Below, piece after piece: positions 46,326 to 53,339 of a DNA stretch of 64,000 bases; the stretch's first letter is position 1, and every line of letters starts with the position of its first letter. A program made the position numbers and the translations under genes. Below the pieces are notes generated by a model. The model ran no database searches, was not told the DNA's origin, and worked only from the letters and a program-made list of their open reading frames with translations. Location: NCBI RefSeq assembly GCF_032102965.1, contig NZ_CP134880.1, positions 682,001 through 746,000 of the forward strand, in the 5' to 3' direction. Source of the stretch: Demequina capsici (GTDB taxonomy: Bacteria > Actinomycetota > Actinomycetes > Actinomycetales > Demequinaceae).

Positions 46326-46809
46326 GGCGGGGCCTAGCCGGGTGCTGCGATCGGGTGCGGACGGATGCGGGGGAATGCGGTCGATTGCGTCGAATTGCCT
46401 ATCAATTCCCCATGTGAGGAATATTTCAACCCCGTTGGTGGGAATGGCAGGAGGGAGCACGGCTGCCCGTGGGTGGTCAAAAAAGCGGACGCGCTCAGAT
46501 CGCAGGGTGATTGTGATTTGACGTGCTCGAGGTTCGTGCGGCCTCGGTGACGATGGTGTGCGGCCTGGCCCCTGCGCTTCACCCCGGCTGCTGTTCTCTG
46601 GCTTTGCGCTTGCCTGTTGCGCCGTGTGCGGTGCGGTGGTCGGCTCGAGCTGCGCGGTGCGGTGGTGAGGCGGTGCTGTTGGGTGACCCACTGCCAAGCG
46701 TGTGCCCCTTCGCTAAGGGCACGTCTATCCCTCCCGAGACTCTCCCTCAGAGTCTCCGGCCTGGTCACGCTCGCGCGTTCATGATGTGGTTGTTGGTACA
46801 AAGCACCAC

Positions 46810-46960
46810 CATGACAGTAGCACACGACGGAGCTAGTGTGCGGTGGCGGCTGCGTGCTGAGACATGCCTGTCATGACTGTCATGACTGTCATGAGGCGTC
46901 TACCAGGTGTTATGCCTGATTTGCCGGACTGTCATGTAACTGTCATGAGGACTGTCATGA
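46810..46960. repeat. Iteron-like TGTCATGA cluster
   Basis: TGTCATGA (one variant TGTCATGT) begins at 46869, 46878, 46887, 46930, 46941 and 46953. The first three have a 9-bp period. An inverted copy of ACTGTCATG lies at 46810-46818. The cluster sits in the 719-base gap between the convergent integrase and the leftward operon, so it is not an obvious promoter operator. It may be a replication origin or a recombination/partition site. Elsewhere in 46326-47044 an inverted GGGGAAT/ATTCCCC pair (about 46372-46410) was seen, but no convincing gene. Confidence 0.75.
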
Positions 46961-46989
46961 GGATTGAAGCGGTCCCGAGGGACGCGAAA

Positions 46990-47026
46990 GGCCCCCTCGC
47001 GCTACCCCACGGAGCGCAAGGGGGCC
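46990..47026 (-). terminator. Hairpin at the end of the element's leftward operon
   Basis: GGCCCCCTCGCGCT (46990-47003) pairs with AGCGCAAGGGGGCC (47013-47026) with one mismatch. On the minus strand it follows the last leftward gene by 18 bases and is trailed by TTTCGC. Confidence 0.75.
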
Positions 47027-47044
47027 GGTCTCGTGGCCGTGAGG

Positions 47045-47506
47045 TTATCCTCGGCGTGCGGCTGCACTGACCTTGGCCGCGTTCACCTTGGCCTGGTCGG
47101 CTTCGCCCTCGAGGCGCTTGGCGTCCGACATCGCTACGCCGCGCTCGTGCTCGAGTCGACGCGCCTCGGCCTCGGCCTTCGCTACCTCAAGCATCTTCTC
47201 GGCCTCGGCGATGCGGGCACGCTCACGGGCAATGGTGAGGGCCTCGTTCTTCTCAGCGTCGCGGCGTCGGCCAGCGGCGCTCAGGTCCGCGTAGGCCTGC
47301 TTGTTGGCATTCTGCGCGCGGGAGAGTGCACGCTCGGCACGGGCGAGCTGTGCCTCGAGCTCGGGGGTCTGCTCGTCGGCCATGTCGAGCGCGTGGCCTG
47401 CTGCGGCGATCGCTGCCTCAGCTGCGCTCACTCGGGCGTTGGTGCGGCTGATTGCGAGGTGTGCGGCTTTCTCGGCGGCGATTGTCTCGGGGGAAGGTGT
47501 GAACAT
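47045..47506 (-). CDS. Coiled-coil protein of the tadC element
   Basis: 153 aa. Almost wholly helical and Ala/Glu/Arg-rich, with heptad-like spacing from residue 8 to 140 (AEEKAAHLAISRTNARVSAAEAA-type segments, ALTIARERARIAEAEKMLEV). GAGAGGA lies before the ATG. No family recognised. Last gene of the leftward operon, 36 bases after a similar coiled-coil gene. Could be a structural, partition or DNA-binding accessory protein. Confidence 0.7.
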   Translation of the reverse strand: MFTPSPETIAAEKAAHLAISRTNARVSAAEAAIAAAGHALDMADEQTPELEAQLARAERALSRAQNANKQAYADLSAAGRRRDAEKNEALTIARERARIAEAEKMLEVAKAEAEARRLEHERGVAMSDAKRLEGEADQAKVNAAKVSAAARRG

Positions 47507-47542
47507 GGTGTGTCCTCTCGTCGGTTCTTGGTGGTGGTTCGG

Positions 47543-48013
47543 TTACTTGGTCAGGGGCGAGTAGGCGGTCGCCGAGGCGACCGCTGCGGCCAGGTGCGAT
47601 GCGTCCCTCGTACGAGCGGATGCGCGGGCTACTGCGCTGCTGTACTCGCTCGCTGCGCGCTCGTTTCGGTCCGCGATCACCTGCGCGGCTGCGGCGTCCG
47701 AGACTGCAGCGGCACGCGCCTGCCGAACCGTTCCGAGGGCCTCGGTGATCCGGGCCTCAGCGGCAGCCCGTTCGGATTCGGCGCGGTTGATCTCCTCGAG
47801 CGCCTTCGCGCGTGTGGGCGCGGGGGTCTCGGGGTCAAGTAGCACCCTGCGTGCGGACTTCCCGCGACGCTCGGCCAAACGGGCGGCGCGGACGGCGTTC
47901 GACAGTGACGCTGCTGTCATGACTGCGGCTTGCGCGTCGCGTCCGATCTGGTCGCGGTCGTCCTGGTCGATCGTCCTAAGTGCTGCCTGAACGGGTGTCA
48001 GGTTCATGCTCAT
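47543..48013 (-). CDS. Second coiled-coil protein of the tadC element
   Basis: 156 aa. Helical, Ala/Arg-rich throughout (LSNAVRAARLAERRGKSARR, KALEEINRAESERAAAEARITEALG). AAGGAG lies 7 bases before the ATG. It is in the same operon between the DUF3987 gene and the other coiled-coil gene. No named family. Composition suggests a rod or an oligomerising partner of its neighbour. Confidence 0.7.
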   Translation of the reverse strand: MSMNLTPVQAALRTIDQDDRDQIGRDAQAAVMTAASLSNAVRAARLAERRGKSARRVLLDPETPAPTRAKALEEINRAESERAAAEARITEALGTVRQARAAAVSDAAAAQVIADRNERAASEYSSAVARASARTRDASHLAAAVASATAYSPLTK

Positions 48014-48056
48014 GGTGCTCTCCTTCGGTGTGGTGTGTTGTGTTGTTCTTGCAGGG

Positions 48057-49832
48057 TTAGGGGGCGGCTGCCCCGGGGTGTGGGTCTGTTGTTCGTGCCG
48101 CGATCGCCTCGCGGCGGGCGGCCTCGGCGTCGTCTCCCGCGTCGCGGTAGGCGGCGGCGGCTCGAGTCATGGCGTCGGCCACGGCTGCGCTGTCGCCCCG
48201 ACGATGAGCGGTGAGGGCCTCGGCGTCGGCCTGGCGGGCGATCGTGAGCGCAGCGGTGGGATCTGCTGCGTCGGGTGTCGGTAGGAACTCAGGTACGTCG
48301 TCGCCGGGGTCGGCGGCGTCGGGAAATGGCGGCGGCTCGAGAGTGTCCGCGGTGCCTTGGGTGTCGCTCGTGGGACCTATTGCGGCGTTGATTCGGTAAA
48401 TGATGGAGCGGCGACTGTTCGCTTCGGTGTCCGTGTCGAGCTCGGTGAGGTATCCGCGAAGCACGAGGCGGTCAAGGGCGTCGCGGAGGGCGTCGCGGTC
48501 AGGGATGCGCTTGGTGATCGCGACGCGGTAGACCTCGCGTGCGGTGATCGTGTCGGCGTCGGGGAAGCGGCTACGGATGCGCGTCCACACGTAGTCCGCG
48601 TTTCGGTCGGCGTCGGCTGCCTCTGCGGCGGCGTGGGCGGTGACTGCCTGGCCCATGAAGTAGCGTCCGATCGTGGCGGCGCGATCGAGGGCGGCGGCGT
48701 CTACCTCGGTCGCGGTCGGGTCGATCGTGAGGGCCAGGAGGGTCGCGAGGCGCACCACGTCGCCGCACCACTTGCCACCGTAGTCGCGGAGGTCGGCCAG
48801 GAATCCGCCGGGCCTCATGAGGCCCTCGGTCCACTCGAGCAGGTTCGTCAGCTGGTCGCGGGCGGCGGGTGTGAAGCCGATCGGTGAGGGCTCGTCGCGG
48901 TGGTCGCCTCGAGAGTGCACGAGCGCGCTGATCGTGTCGGCGTAGGCGGCGACGATCGCGGGCGTTGCGGGCTCGGGGTTGGGGTGACGGTCTCCGATCC
49001 TGGCGGGCGGGAACGCGACCTGAAAGCGTGCGGGTAGGCCTCGAGCGCGTAGGAACGGATCGGCGAGGAAGTCGGCGAGGGGCTCGGGCTGTACCAGGAC
49101 GCCGACGGTCAGCACGGGCCGGTCGGCACAGATGTCGGGGGCGGATCGGCGCGTGACGTGCATGGGGCCGTTGGACTTGCTTTGCAGGATGGGGTCAGTG
49201 TTCGGGGTGCCGCCGTAGCGGTGTCCGGTGACGGTCGCGATTGCGCCGGCCTCGTCGGTGATGAGGCCAACGCCTGCGGGATGCGCCGCGACCGTCGAGA
49301 CCAGCGCCTCGGGGGTCGCGTCGCCGATCAGCAGCACGGGCGCGGGCGGGATGGTGGCGGCGTCGGCGGCAGCGAGGGCCTCGGCTGCTCGAGCGTCTGC
49401 GGCCAGGGCCTCGGCGGTGTCCGGTCCCTCAAGCCGCACGATCTTGTCGGCATCGGCGGCGAGGGTCTCGGCGTGGGTGCGAAGCGAGGCAGCACGGCGG
49501 GTCGCGGCGGCGCGGTCCCGGGCCGTGGCGTCCACGAGGCGAGCGGCAGCCTCGCGAAGCGGCGCGATCGCGTCGCGAAGCACAGGGGACTTGCGTTCTG
49601 CGGGATCGGCGGCGGCGGCAAGGTAGAGGTTCGCGGCTGCCTCGGTCCATCCCTGGCGCGGCGTGATGGTGACTGTTCCGCCGACTGCCGTCGAGAGCGC
49701 GGCGAGGCACGCCACGGCAGGCAGGGCGGAGTCAGTCTGGTACTGCCAGGCGATCGCGGCGACCCACGCGGCCAGGGGCTCGGGTAGTGCGTCGGTAGGG
49801 AACGCCGTAGGCAGCGCGTCGGGAGTCACCAC
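48057..49832 (-). CDS. DUF3987-type replication/ATPase protein
   Basis: 591 aa from GTG 49832, overlapping the upstream gene by 7 bases. The DUF3987 (YfjI) pattern is clear. It begins ALPEPLAAWVAAIAWQYQTD and PAVACLAALSTAVGGTVTITPRQGW. A P-loop-like segment, AADPAERKSPVLRDAIAPL, is degenerate in its glycines but keeps Lys-Ser. GLITDEAGAIATVTGHRYGG resembles a Walker B. Such proteins occur in integrative elements, plasmids and prophages and are thought to be helicase- or primase-like replication factors. A winged-helix-like region (residues about 430-490) may bind DNA. With the iteron-like cluster this suggests autonomous replication after excision. Confidence 0.85.
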   Translation of the reverse strand: MVTPDALPTAFPTDALPEPLAAWVAAIAWQYQTDSALPAVACLAALSTAVGGTVTITPRQGWTEAAANLYLAAAADPAERKSPVLRDAIAPLREAAARLVDATARDRAAATRRAASLRTHAETLAADADKIVRLEGPDTAEALAADARAAEALAAADAATIPPAPVLLIGDATPEALVSTVAAHPAGVGLITDEAGAIATVTGHRYGGTPNTDPILQSKSNGPMHVTRRSAPDICADRPVLTVGVLVQPEPLADFLADPFLRARGLPARFQVAFPPARIGDRHPNPEPATPAIVAAYADTISALVHSRGDHRDEPSPIGFTPAARDQLTNLLEWTEGLMRPGGFLADLRDYGGKWCGDVVRLATLLALTIDPTATEVDAAALDRAATIGRYFMGQAVTAHAAAEAADADRNADYVWTRIRSRFPDADTITAREVYRVAITKRIPDRDALRDALDRLVLRGYLTELDTDTEANSRRSIIYRINAAIGPTSDTQGTADTLEPPPFPDAADPGDDVPEFLPTPDAADPTAALTIARQADAEALTAHRRGDSAAVADAMTRAAAAYRDAGDDAEAARREAIAARTTDPHPGAAAP

Positions 49833-50170
49833 GGGGACGCCTCAGATTGGGTGCGTCGTGCGGGGGCGACGTATGCGGCGAGCCATGCCGGGGCGGGGTA
49901 GTGGCGTGCGCGAATGTCAGCATCGGACCAACCGAGGCCGCGCAAGTAGGCGACGTAGGCGGGGCCTGCCGGGGTCCGTCCGCGCGTCGCGTCCGGTCGG
50001 TGCGCGTCGGGGTAGAGCTTCGCCTCCAGGGCGTCGAGCTGCGCGGTCGCGTCGCGTCGCTGTCGGGCGCGGTGGCGACGGTAGGCAGACGAGTCGAGAC
50101 CCAGCGCGGCCATGACGCCGCCGCACGTGGGGCTAGGCAGCCAAGTGAACGCGGGTGTCGTGGCGTTCAC
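49826..50170 (-). CDS. Uncharacterised element protein
   Basis: 114 aa from GTG 50170, overlapping the upstream small gene's stop (GTGA) and the DUF3987 start. Features: AALGLDSSAYRRHRARQRRDATAQLDALEAKLYP, a basic helical segment, and AYVAYLRGLGWSDADIRARHYPAPAW, which looks like a short HTH. Tight coupling in the replication operon suggests a DNA-binding accessory role. No family recognised. Confidence 0.7.
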   Translation of the reverse strand: MNATTPAFTWLPSPTCGGVMAALGLDSSAYRRHRARQRRDATAQLDALEAKLYPDAHRPDATRGRTPAGPAYVAYLRGLGWSDADIRARHYPAPAWLAAYVAPARRTQSEASPW

Positions 50171-50307
50171 GATCGGCTCGCCCGGGCTGCGGACGCGGGC
50201 GCGGCGAGCAGCGCGGCGACACGTCGGGACTGGTCAGGGGTGAGGGGCGGCGCTTTCGCGACCACGGAAGCGACATACGCGGCGAGCGCATCGCTGTTGC
50301 TGCTCAT
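50167..50307 (-). CDS. Small protein sharing a repeated element domain
   Basis: 46 aa from ATG 50307. The core AYVASVVAKAPPLTPDQSRR is nearly the same as the C-terminus of the 89-aa protein at 51806-52075. The stop overlaps the next gene start (GTGA). This short helical motif is frequent in small proteins of actinobacterial phages and elements. Possible excision (directionality) or regulatory factor, unproven. Confidence 0.7.
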   Translation of the reverse strand: MSSNSDALAAYVASVVAKAPPLTPDQSRRVAALLAAPASAARASRS

Positions 50308-50433
50308 GGGGGTACAGCCGTTCCCCGCCGAAGGGGTCGAGCCGACTAGGCGCGCAAGGGTGCGCGGTCAGGGCCGCAACAGGCAGGGGCGCGCGTCGGA
50401 AGCGCGTCGGATGGGGCGCGGGTTAGGCGGTAG

Positions 50434-50910
50434 TTAGGCCGCGATAGCCGTTCCCTGCCAGGCGGCATGGGTCGGGGGCGCGGACGTCATGACTGCGCGC
50501 GTGAGCTTACGGCGTGCCTTCGTCTCGTGGACGGCAACGGATGCTGTTAGGTCGGCAACGCCAGCATGGTGCTTGGCGGTGGCCTGAATGCTCGCGATGA
50601 TCGCGGCGAGGGCCGACTCGGATTCGGTGCGACGCTCGGTGAGGGACGCGGTCAGCGCGTGGTGCTCGGCGAGGGCCTCGCGGCGGGTGTCGATCGCGGC
50701 TGCCTCAGCGCGAAGGTCAGCCATGACTATCAGCGGCGGATGGTCTTTGAGAAGGCTCAGGCCATCGGCGAGCGAAACGACCTCGGGTGCAGGGTTGGCG
50801 TGAGCCTCTCGCGCCACCGCACGGAAGCGGACCCGCATGGCTGTGCGAGCAGGAGCAGGCAGGGGCGCGGGCCTGAGCGACGTGCTCAGTGATCGCGTAC
50901 CCTGATCCAT
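50434..50910 (-). CDS. Uncharacterised helical element protein
   Basis: 158 aa from ATG 50910, with GGAGG 11 bases upstream; longer in-frame starts would cross the leader hairpin. Basic N-terminus (RPAPLPAPARTAMRVRFRAV), then a helical coiled-coil region (ADLRAEAAAIDTRREALAEHHAL, TERRTESESALAAIIASIQAT). No family recognised. Preceded by a 31-nt hairpin found again before the gene at 51806-52075. Confidence 0.7.
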   Translation of the reverse strand: MDQGTRSLSTSLRPAPLPAPARTAMRVRFRAVAREAHANPAPEVVSLADGLSLLKDHPPLIVMADLRAEAAAIDTRREALAEHHALTASLTERRTESESALAAIIASIQATAKHHAGVADLTASVAVHETKARRKLTRAVMTSAPPTHAAWQGTAIAA

Positions 50911-50929
50911 GCGGACTGTCCTCCGTCGT

Positions 50930-50960
50930 GCCCCCGAGCCGTTCCAGCGGCGGCGGGGGC
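50930..50960 (-). promoter_or_regulatory. 31-nt conserved leader hairpin, copy 1
   Basis: Two stacked stems: GCCCCCG with CGGGGGC, and inside them GCCG with CGGC around TTCCAG. It lies 19 bases before the start of the 158-aa gene. Copy 2 at 52102-52132 has the same architecture. On the plus strand a T-rich tail (GTTTCTCT) follows, so an antisense terminator is the alternative. Confidence 0.7.
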
Positions 50961-51081
50961 GTTTCTCTGCCTGCACCCGGGCGGGTGCGTTGGGGCCAAA
51001 CGTACGGGCGACCATACGGTCATGGCATCCGCGACACGCCGAAGAATGCAAGGTTCACGCGGACTGTGCAGCGAATGATGA

Positions 51082-51129
51082 AGAATGCCCCGGCGTGTCG
51101 CACGTGGGTGTGTCGCGCCGGGGCATTCT
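51082..51129 (-). terminator. Perfect 14-bp inverted repeat after the repeat-protein gene
   Basis: AGAATGCCCCGGCG (51082-51095) pairs with CGCCGGGGCATTCT (51116-51129). It lies 6 bases beyond the stop of the leftward gene 51136-51453, followed on that strand by TCATCATT. Confidence 0.8.
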
Positions 51130-51135
51130 GCGGTT

Positions 51136-51453
51136 TTAGGCGGTGAAGTGCTTCTCGGCGTAGTCGCACGCCGCGAGCAGTTGGCGAGCGGCCTCACGAG
51201 CTGCGGCGATGCCTACGATCGGATTCCCGGTGACGCCTTGCATGTCGTGGTGGAACTCAGGTTCGTCGACGACCACGTCTGCGTGGAACTCAGGTTCGTC
51301 GACGACCACGTCTGCGTGGAACTCAGGCGGATTCGTCGACATGGCTGGCTTGTCGAGGCTCGCGGTCTGGACCACTTGCCAGCCTCCGATTGTCGTACCT
51401 CGGTGGTAGAAGGTTCCGTCGAATTGCCATTCGGGTGTGGTGGTGGATGCCAT
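51136..51453 (-). CDS. Small element protein with 11-residue tandem repeats
   Basis: 105 aa from ATG 51453 (AAGGAG upstream). N-terminal WQFDGTFYHRGTTIGGWQVVQ may form a small beta fold. Next come two and a partial copy of an 11-residue acidic repeat with core FHADVVVDEP, and a helical end (AAREAARQLLAACDYAEKHF). The 33-bp DNA repeats are identical, so copy number may vary. No family known. Its own terminator follows. The 352-base leader (51454-51805) shows a CCCCGAGGCCTCGGGG palindrome at 51650-51665 and nothing else definite. Confidence 0.7.
   Translation of the reverse strand: MASTTTPEWQFDGTFYHRGTTIGGWQVVQTASLDKPAMSTNPPEFHADVVVDEPEFHADVVVDEPEFHHDMQGVTGNPIVGIAAAREAARQLLAACDYAEKHFTA
51250..51315 (-). 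repeat. 33-bp direct repeat, two perfect copies
   Basis: Units at 51250-51282 and 51283-51315 are identical; a third, partial unit starts at 51316. They are in frame and encode the 11-residue repeat. Confidence 0.9.
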
Positions 51454-51805
51454 GGTGCTCTCCTTGTCGTTGGTGTTCTTCGTGGCTGCTGTGGTGGTCG
51501 CGGTCGAACGGCTCGGACACCCTTCGGGTGCCAGAAGCTTTGACCCCCTTTCCCCGCCGAAGCGAACCCCCTGGCCTGCCGATCCCCAGGACACGCCGAG
51601 TAGACCCGCCCCAAGAGGGGTAGGGCCTTACCCGAACCGACAGGACGTGCCCCGAGGCCTCGGGGGCGCGCAACCCTGCCAGCGATCCCGCCGCGCTCGG
51701 GATCAATTCGCGGTGCCCCGCTGGTTCACGGCTAGGGGGCATGGAACGCCGAAGGCTAGAAGCCCTACGCCACCCCCGACAGGTGCCGGGGACGACATAG
51801 GGCCG

Positions 51806-52075
51806 CTAGGCGGGGGCGAGCAGCGTGGTGATGCGTCGGGACTGGTCGGCAGTGAGCGGGGGAGCCTTCGCCACGACGGAAGCGACATATGCGGTGAGCG
51901 CTCGGTCTGCGAGGTGCGCGGTGATCCTGTCCTGACGCTGGCCCTCGGGAATATCAAGGCGATCCCACGCGAGGGCGGCGGCGTCGCGGCGCTCCGTGGC
52001 CTCATCAGCGAACGTGCGCGCGGTGATCGCGGCAGCGCTGGCGGGGCGTCGGGGTGTGTCGGTACGCTGGTTCAT
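51806..52075 (-). CDS. Small element protein with repeated C-terminal domain
   Basis: 89 aa. An N-terminal helical region (ASAAAITARTFADEATERRDAAALAWDRLD) precedes LTAYVASVVAKAPPLTADQSRRITTLL, shared with the 46-aa protein at 50167-50307. First gene from the right end of the element; AAGGGAG lies upstream of the ATG. Its position next to attR and its size fit a directionality factor or regulator, without proof. The 31-nt leader hairpin lies 26 bases upstream. Confidence 0.75.
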   Translation of the reverse strand: MNQRTDTPRRPASAAAITARTFADEATERRDAAALAWDRLDIPEGQRQDRITAHLADRALTAYVASVVAKAPPLTADQSRRITTLLAPA

Positions 52076-52101
52076 GTCGGGCTCCCTTGAAGTCCGTCCA
52101 G

Positions 52102-52132
52102 GCCCCCGGACCGTTGGCGCGGTTGCGGGGGC
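52102..52132 (-). promoter_or_regulatory. 31-nt conserved leader hairpin, copy 2
   Basis: Same plan as 50930-50960: outer GCCCCCG/CGGGGGC, inner ACCG/CGGT around TTGGCG. The inner closing pair is A-T here and G-C in copy 1, a compensatory change. A T-rich tail (ATTTCTTT) follows on the plus strand. Confidence 0.7.
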
Positions 52133-52170
52133 ATTTCTTTGTCTTTCAAGGCCTTTTTAGTCTGTCGTGG

Positions 52171-52176
52171 TCCCGG
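52171..52176 (+). other. attR core of the tadC element
   Basis: TCCCGG, matching 44926-44931. The left flank is element DNA (GTCGTGG); the right flank resumes tadC in frame (TGATCTTCCTC). Confidence 0.8.
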
Positions 52177-52253
52177 TGATCTTCCTCATCCTTCCCGTCA
52201 CCGTTCTCTTCGCCGCATACCCGGGGCTCGCGGCACTCCGGCTCGACTTCTGA
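52177..52253 (+). pseudogene. tadC: tadC, displaced 3' end
   Basis: The separated last codons of tadC: IFLILPVTVLFAAYPGLAAL and a short tail, then TGA at 52251-52253. They encode the final hydrophobic segment missing from the 5' part. The reading frame is continuous with 44094 only when joined at TCCCGG. The intact ribosome site for the next gene overlaps this stop. Confidence 0.9.
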
Positions 52254-52263
52254 AGGAGGAGAT

Positions 52264-52455
52264 ATGACCAGGATCAAGGCTGCATGTGCAGCATGGAGGC
52301 ATCGCCAGGGGCCGTTCGAGGACAGGGGAGACGTGCCGGGATGGGTGCTGATCACCTTGATGACTGCCGGGCTCGTCGCCGCGATCTGGGCGGTCGCCGG
52401 GCCGGCCCTCACCGGGCTGTTCGACGATGCGATCGCCTCAGTCACGGGTGCGTGA
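52264..52455 (+). CDS. Flp-pilin-like small membrane protein of the Tad locus
   Basis: 63 aa. A charged N-terminus (CAAWRHRQGPFEDRG) is followed by one hydrophobic helix (GWVLITLMTAGLVAAIWAVAGPAL) and a short tail. Size and position, directly after tadC, mark it as the pilin-like subunit. The usual Glu at +5 after the Gly is missing (RGDVPGW), so processing is uncertain. AAGGAGGA precedes the ATG. It overlaps the TadE gene by 8 bases. Expression from the tadA promoter would have to cross the inserted element. Confidence 0.82.
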   Translation: MTRIKAACAAWRHRQGPFEDRGDVPGWVLITLMTAGLVAAIWAVAGPALTGLFDDAIASVTGA

Positions 52456-52831
52456 CGTGAGGGCGGATCGCGGGAGCGTGATCACCGAGCAGCTGATGGG
52501 CATGGTGCTGGTCGTGCTCCTCGCCCTCGGCGTCATGCAGGTCGCGCTCGCGGTCCACGTGCGCAACACCATGATCGAATGCGCGGTCGAAGGCGCGCGT
52601 CTCGCGGGGCGTGACGGAGCCGACCTCGCCGACGGTGAAGCGCGCGCCAAGAACCTGGCAGCACAGGCGATCCCCGGCATCGTCACGACGGCGCATGCTC
52701 ACCGCACCACGGTCGGTGGGCTGCAGGCTGTCGCCGTCGAGCTGTCGGCGTCGATGCCCGTGATCGGCCTGTGGGGCCCCGGGGACTTGAAGGCGCGCGG
52801 CACCGCGCTGCAGGAGGGTCCGGGTGCGTGA
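52448..52831 (+). CDS. TadE-like pseudopilin
   Basis: 127 aa from GTG 52448 (overlap of 8 bases with the pilin gene). The prepilin-type motif RGSVITEQ, with Glu at +5 and a hydrophobic helix (LMGMVLVVLLALGVMQVALAV), is followed by NTMIECAVEGARLAGRDGADLADGEARAKNL, typical of TadE. A minor pilin thought to assist assembly. The next gene overlaps by 8 bases with the same GTGCGTGAC sequence. Confidence 0.88.
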   Translation: MRDVRADRGSVITEQLMGMVLVVLLALGVMQVALAVHVRNTMIECAVEGARLAGRDGADLADGEARAKNLAAQAIPGIVTTAHAHRTTVGGLQAVAVELSASMPVIGLWGPGDLKARGTALQEGPGA

Positions 52832-53339
52832 CGTCCGTTCGTGTATCCCTGGCAGCGACCCGGATGGCGAGCCGCGAGCAGCTCCTGACGTCGGGGCCGC
52901 CGCAGTGGAGCTCATCGCGCTGACGGTGCTCCTGCTGATCCCGGCGCTGTACCTGATCGTCACTCTAGGGCGAGTGCAGGCCGCTGCGTACGCAGCGGAG
53001 GACGCCGCGCAGACCGCGGCCAGGGTCGCCGTGCTCGTCGGCGTAGCGAACCTCGAGTCGGGCGGGTCCTACCCTGGCGCGCTCGATGAGGCGAGCGCAC
53101 GGGCAGAGGCGGTCCTCCCCGTCGCTTTGGGCGACTTCGGCTTCGCAGCGGACCAGGCGACGCTCGCCCTCGCATGCACCGCTGACCCGTGCCTCACGCC
53201 CGGCTCGAGCGTCCTCGCACACGTGACGGTGAACGTGCCGCTTCCCGGTGTTCCCGGCCTCGTCTCTGCAGCGGGCCTCGCAGTGCAGGTGTCCGCCGAT
53301 GCCACCTCGCCCGTCGACTCGATGGCGGACCAGGCGTGA
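52824..53339 (+). CDS. TadE/TadF-like pseudopilin
   Basis: 171 aa from GTG 52824. Motif VGAAAVELIALTVLLLIPALYLIVTLGRVQAAAYAAEDAAQTAARVAV has the Gly/+5 Glu cleavage pattern and helix. A C-terminal region has one Cys pair (LACTADPCLTPG). A second minor pilin of the locus. Its stop overlaps the next start. Confidence 0.87.
   Translation: MRDVRSCIPGSDPDGEPRAAPDVGAAAVELIALTVLLLIPALYLIVTLGRVQAAAYAAEDAAQTAARVAVLVGVANLESGGSYPGALDEASARAEAVLPVALGDFGFAADQATLALACTADPCLTPGSSVLAHVTVNVPLPGVPGLVSAAGLAVQVSADATSPVDSMADQA

Larger units (their letters stand above)
44926..52176. mobile_element. Serine-integrase element inserted in tadC (7.25 kb)
   Basis: Bounded by the hexamer TCCCGG at 44926-44931 and 52171-52176, with the halves of tadC on either side. 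The serine recombinase gene starts 30 bases inside the left end. The remaining genes run leftward: a DUF3987-type protein, coiled-coil proteins and small unknown proteins. There are no capsid, terminase, lysis or conjugation genes, so it is a satellite-like or mobilisable element rather than a complete phage or ICE. Removing 7,245 bases restores tadC exactly. Confidence 0.9.

Noticed and set aside
46334-46825. 163-codon minus-strand frame downstream of the integrase
   Set aside because: Composition is unlike coding DNA of the element, there is no ribosome site or motif, and the start lies in the repeat region.
46864-47070. Small plus-strand gene with Met-Thr-Val-Met repeats
   Set aside because: The frame arises from the ACTGTCATG repeats and runs over the terminator hairpin; no ribosome site or family support.
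51323-51742. 139-codon minus-strand frame overlapping the repeat-protein gene
   Set aside because: Wrong frame relative to the 33-bp units, which in the accepted frame encode a regular peptide repeat after a good ribosome site.
44926-52176. Complete prophage or conjugative element
   Set aside because: No capsid, portal, terminase, tail, lysis, relaxase or FtsK-type transfer gene could be found in 7.25 kb.
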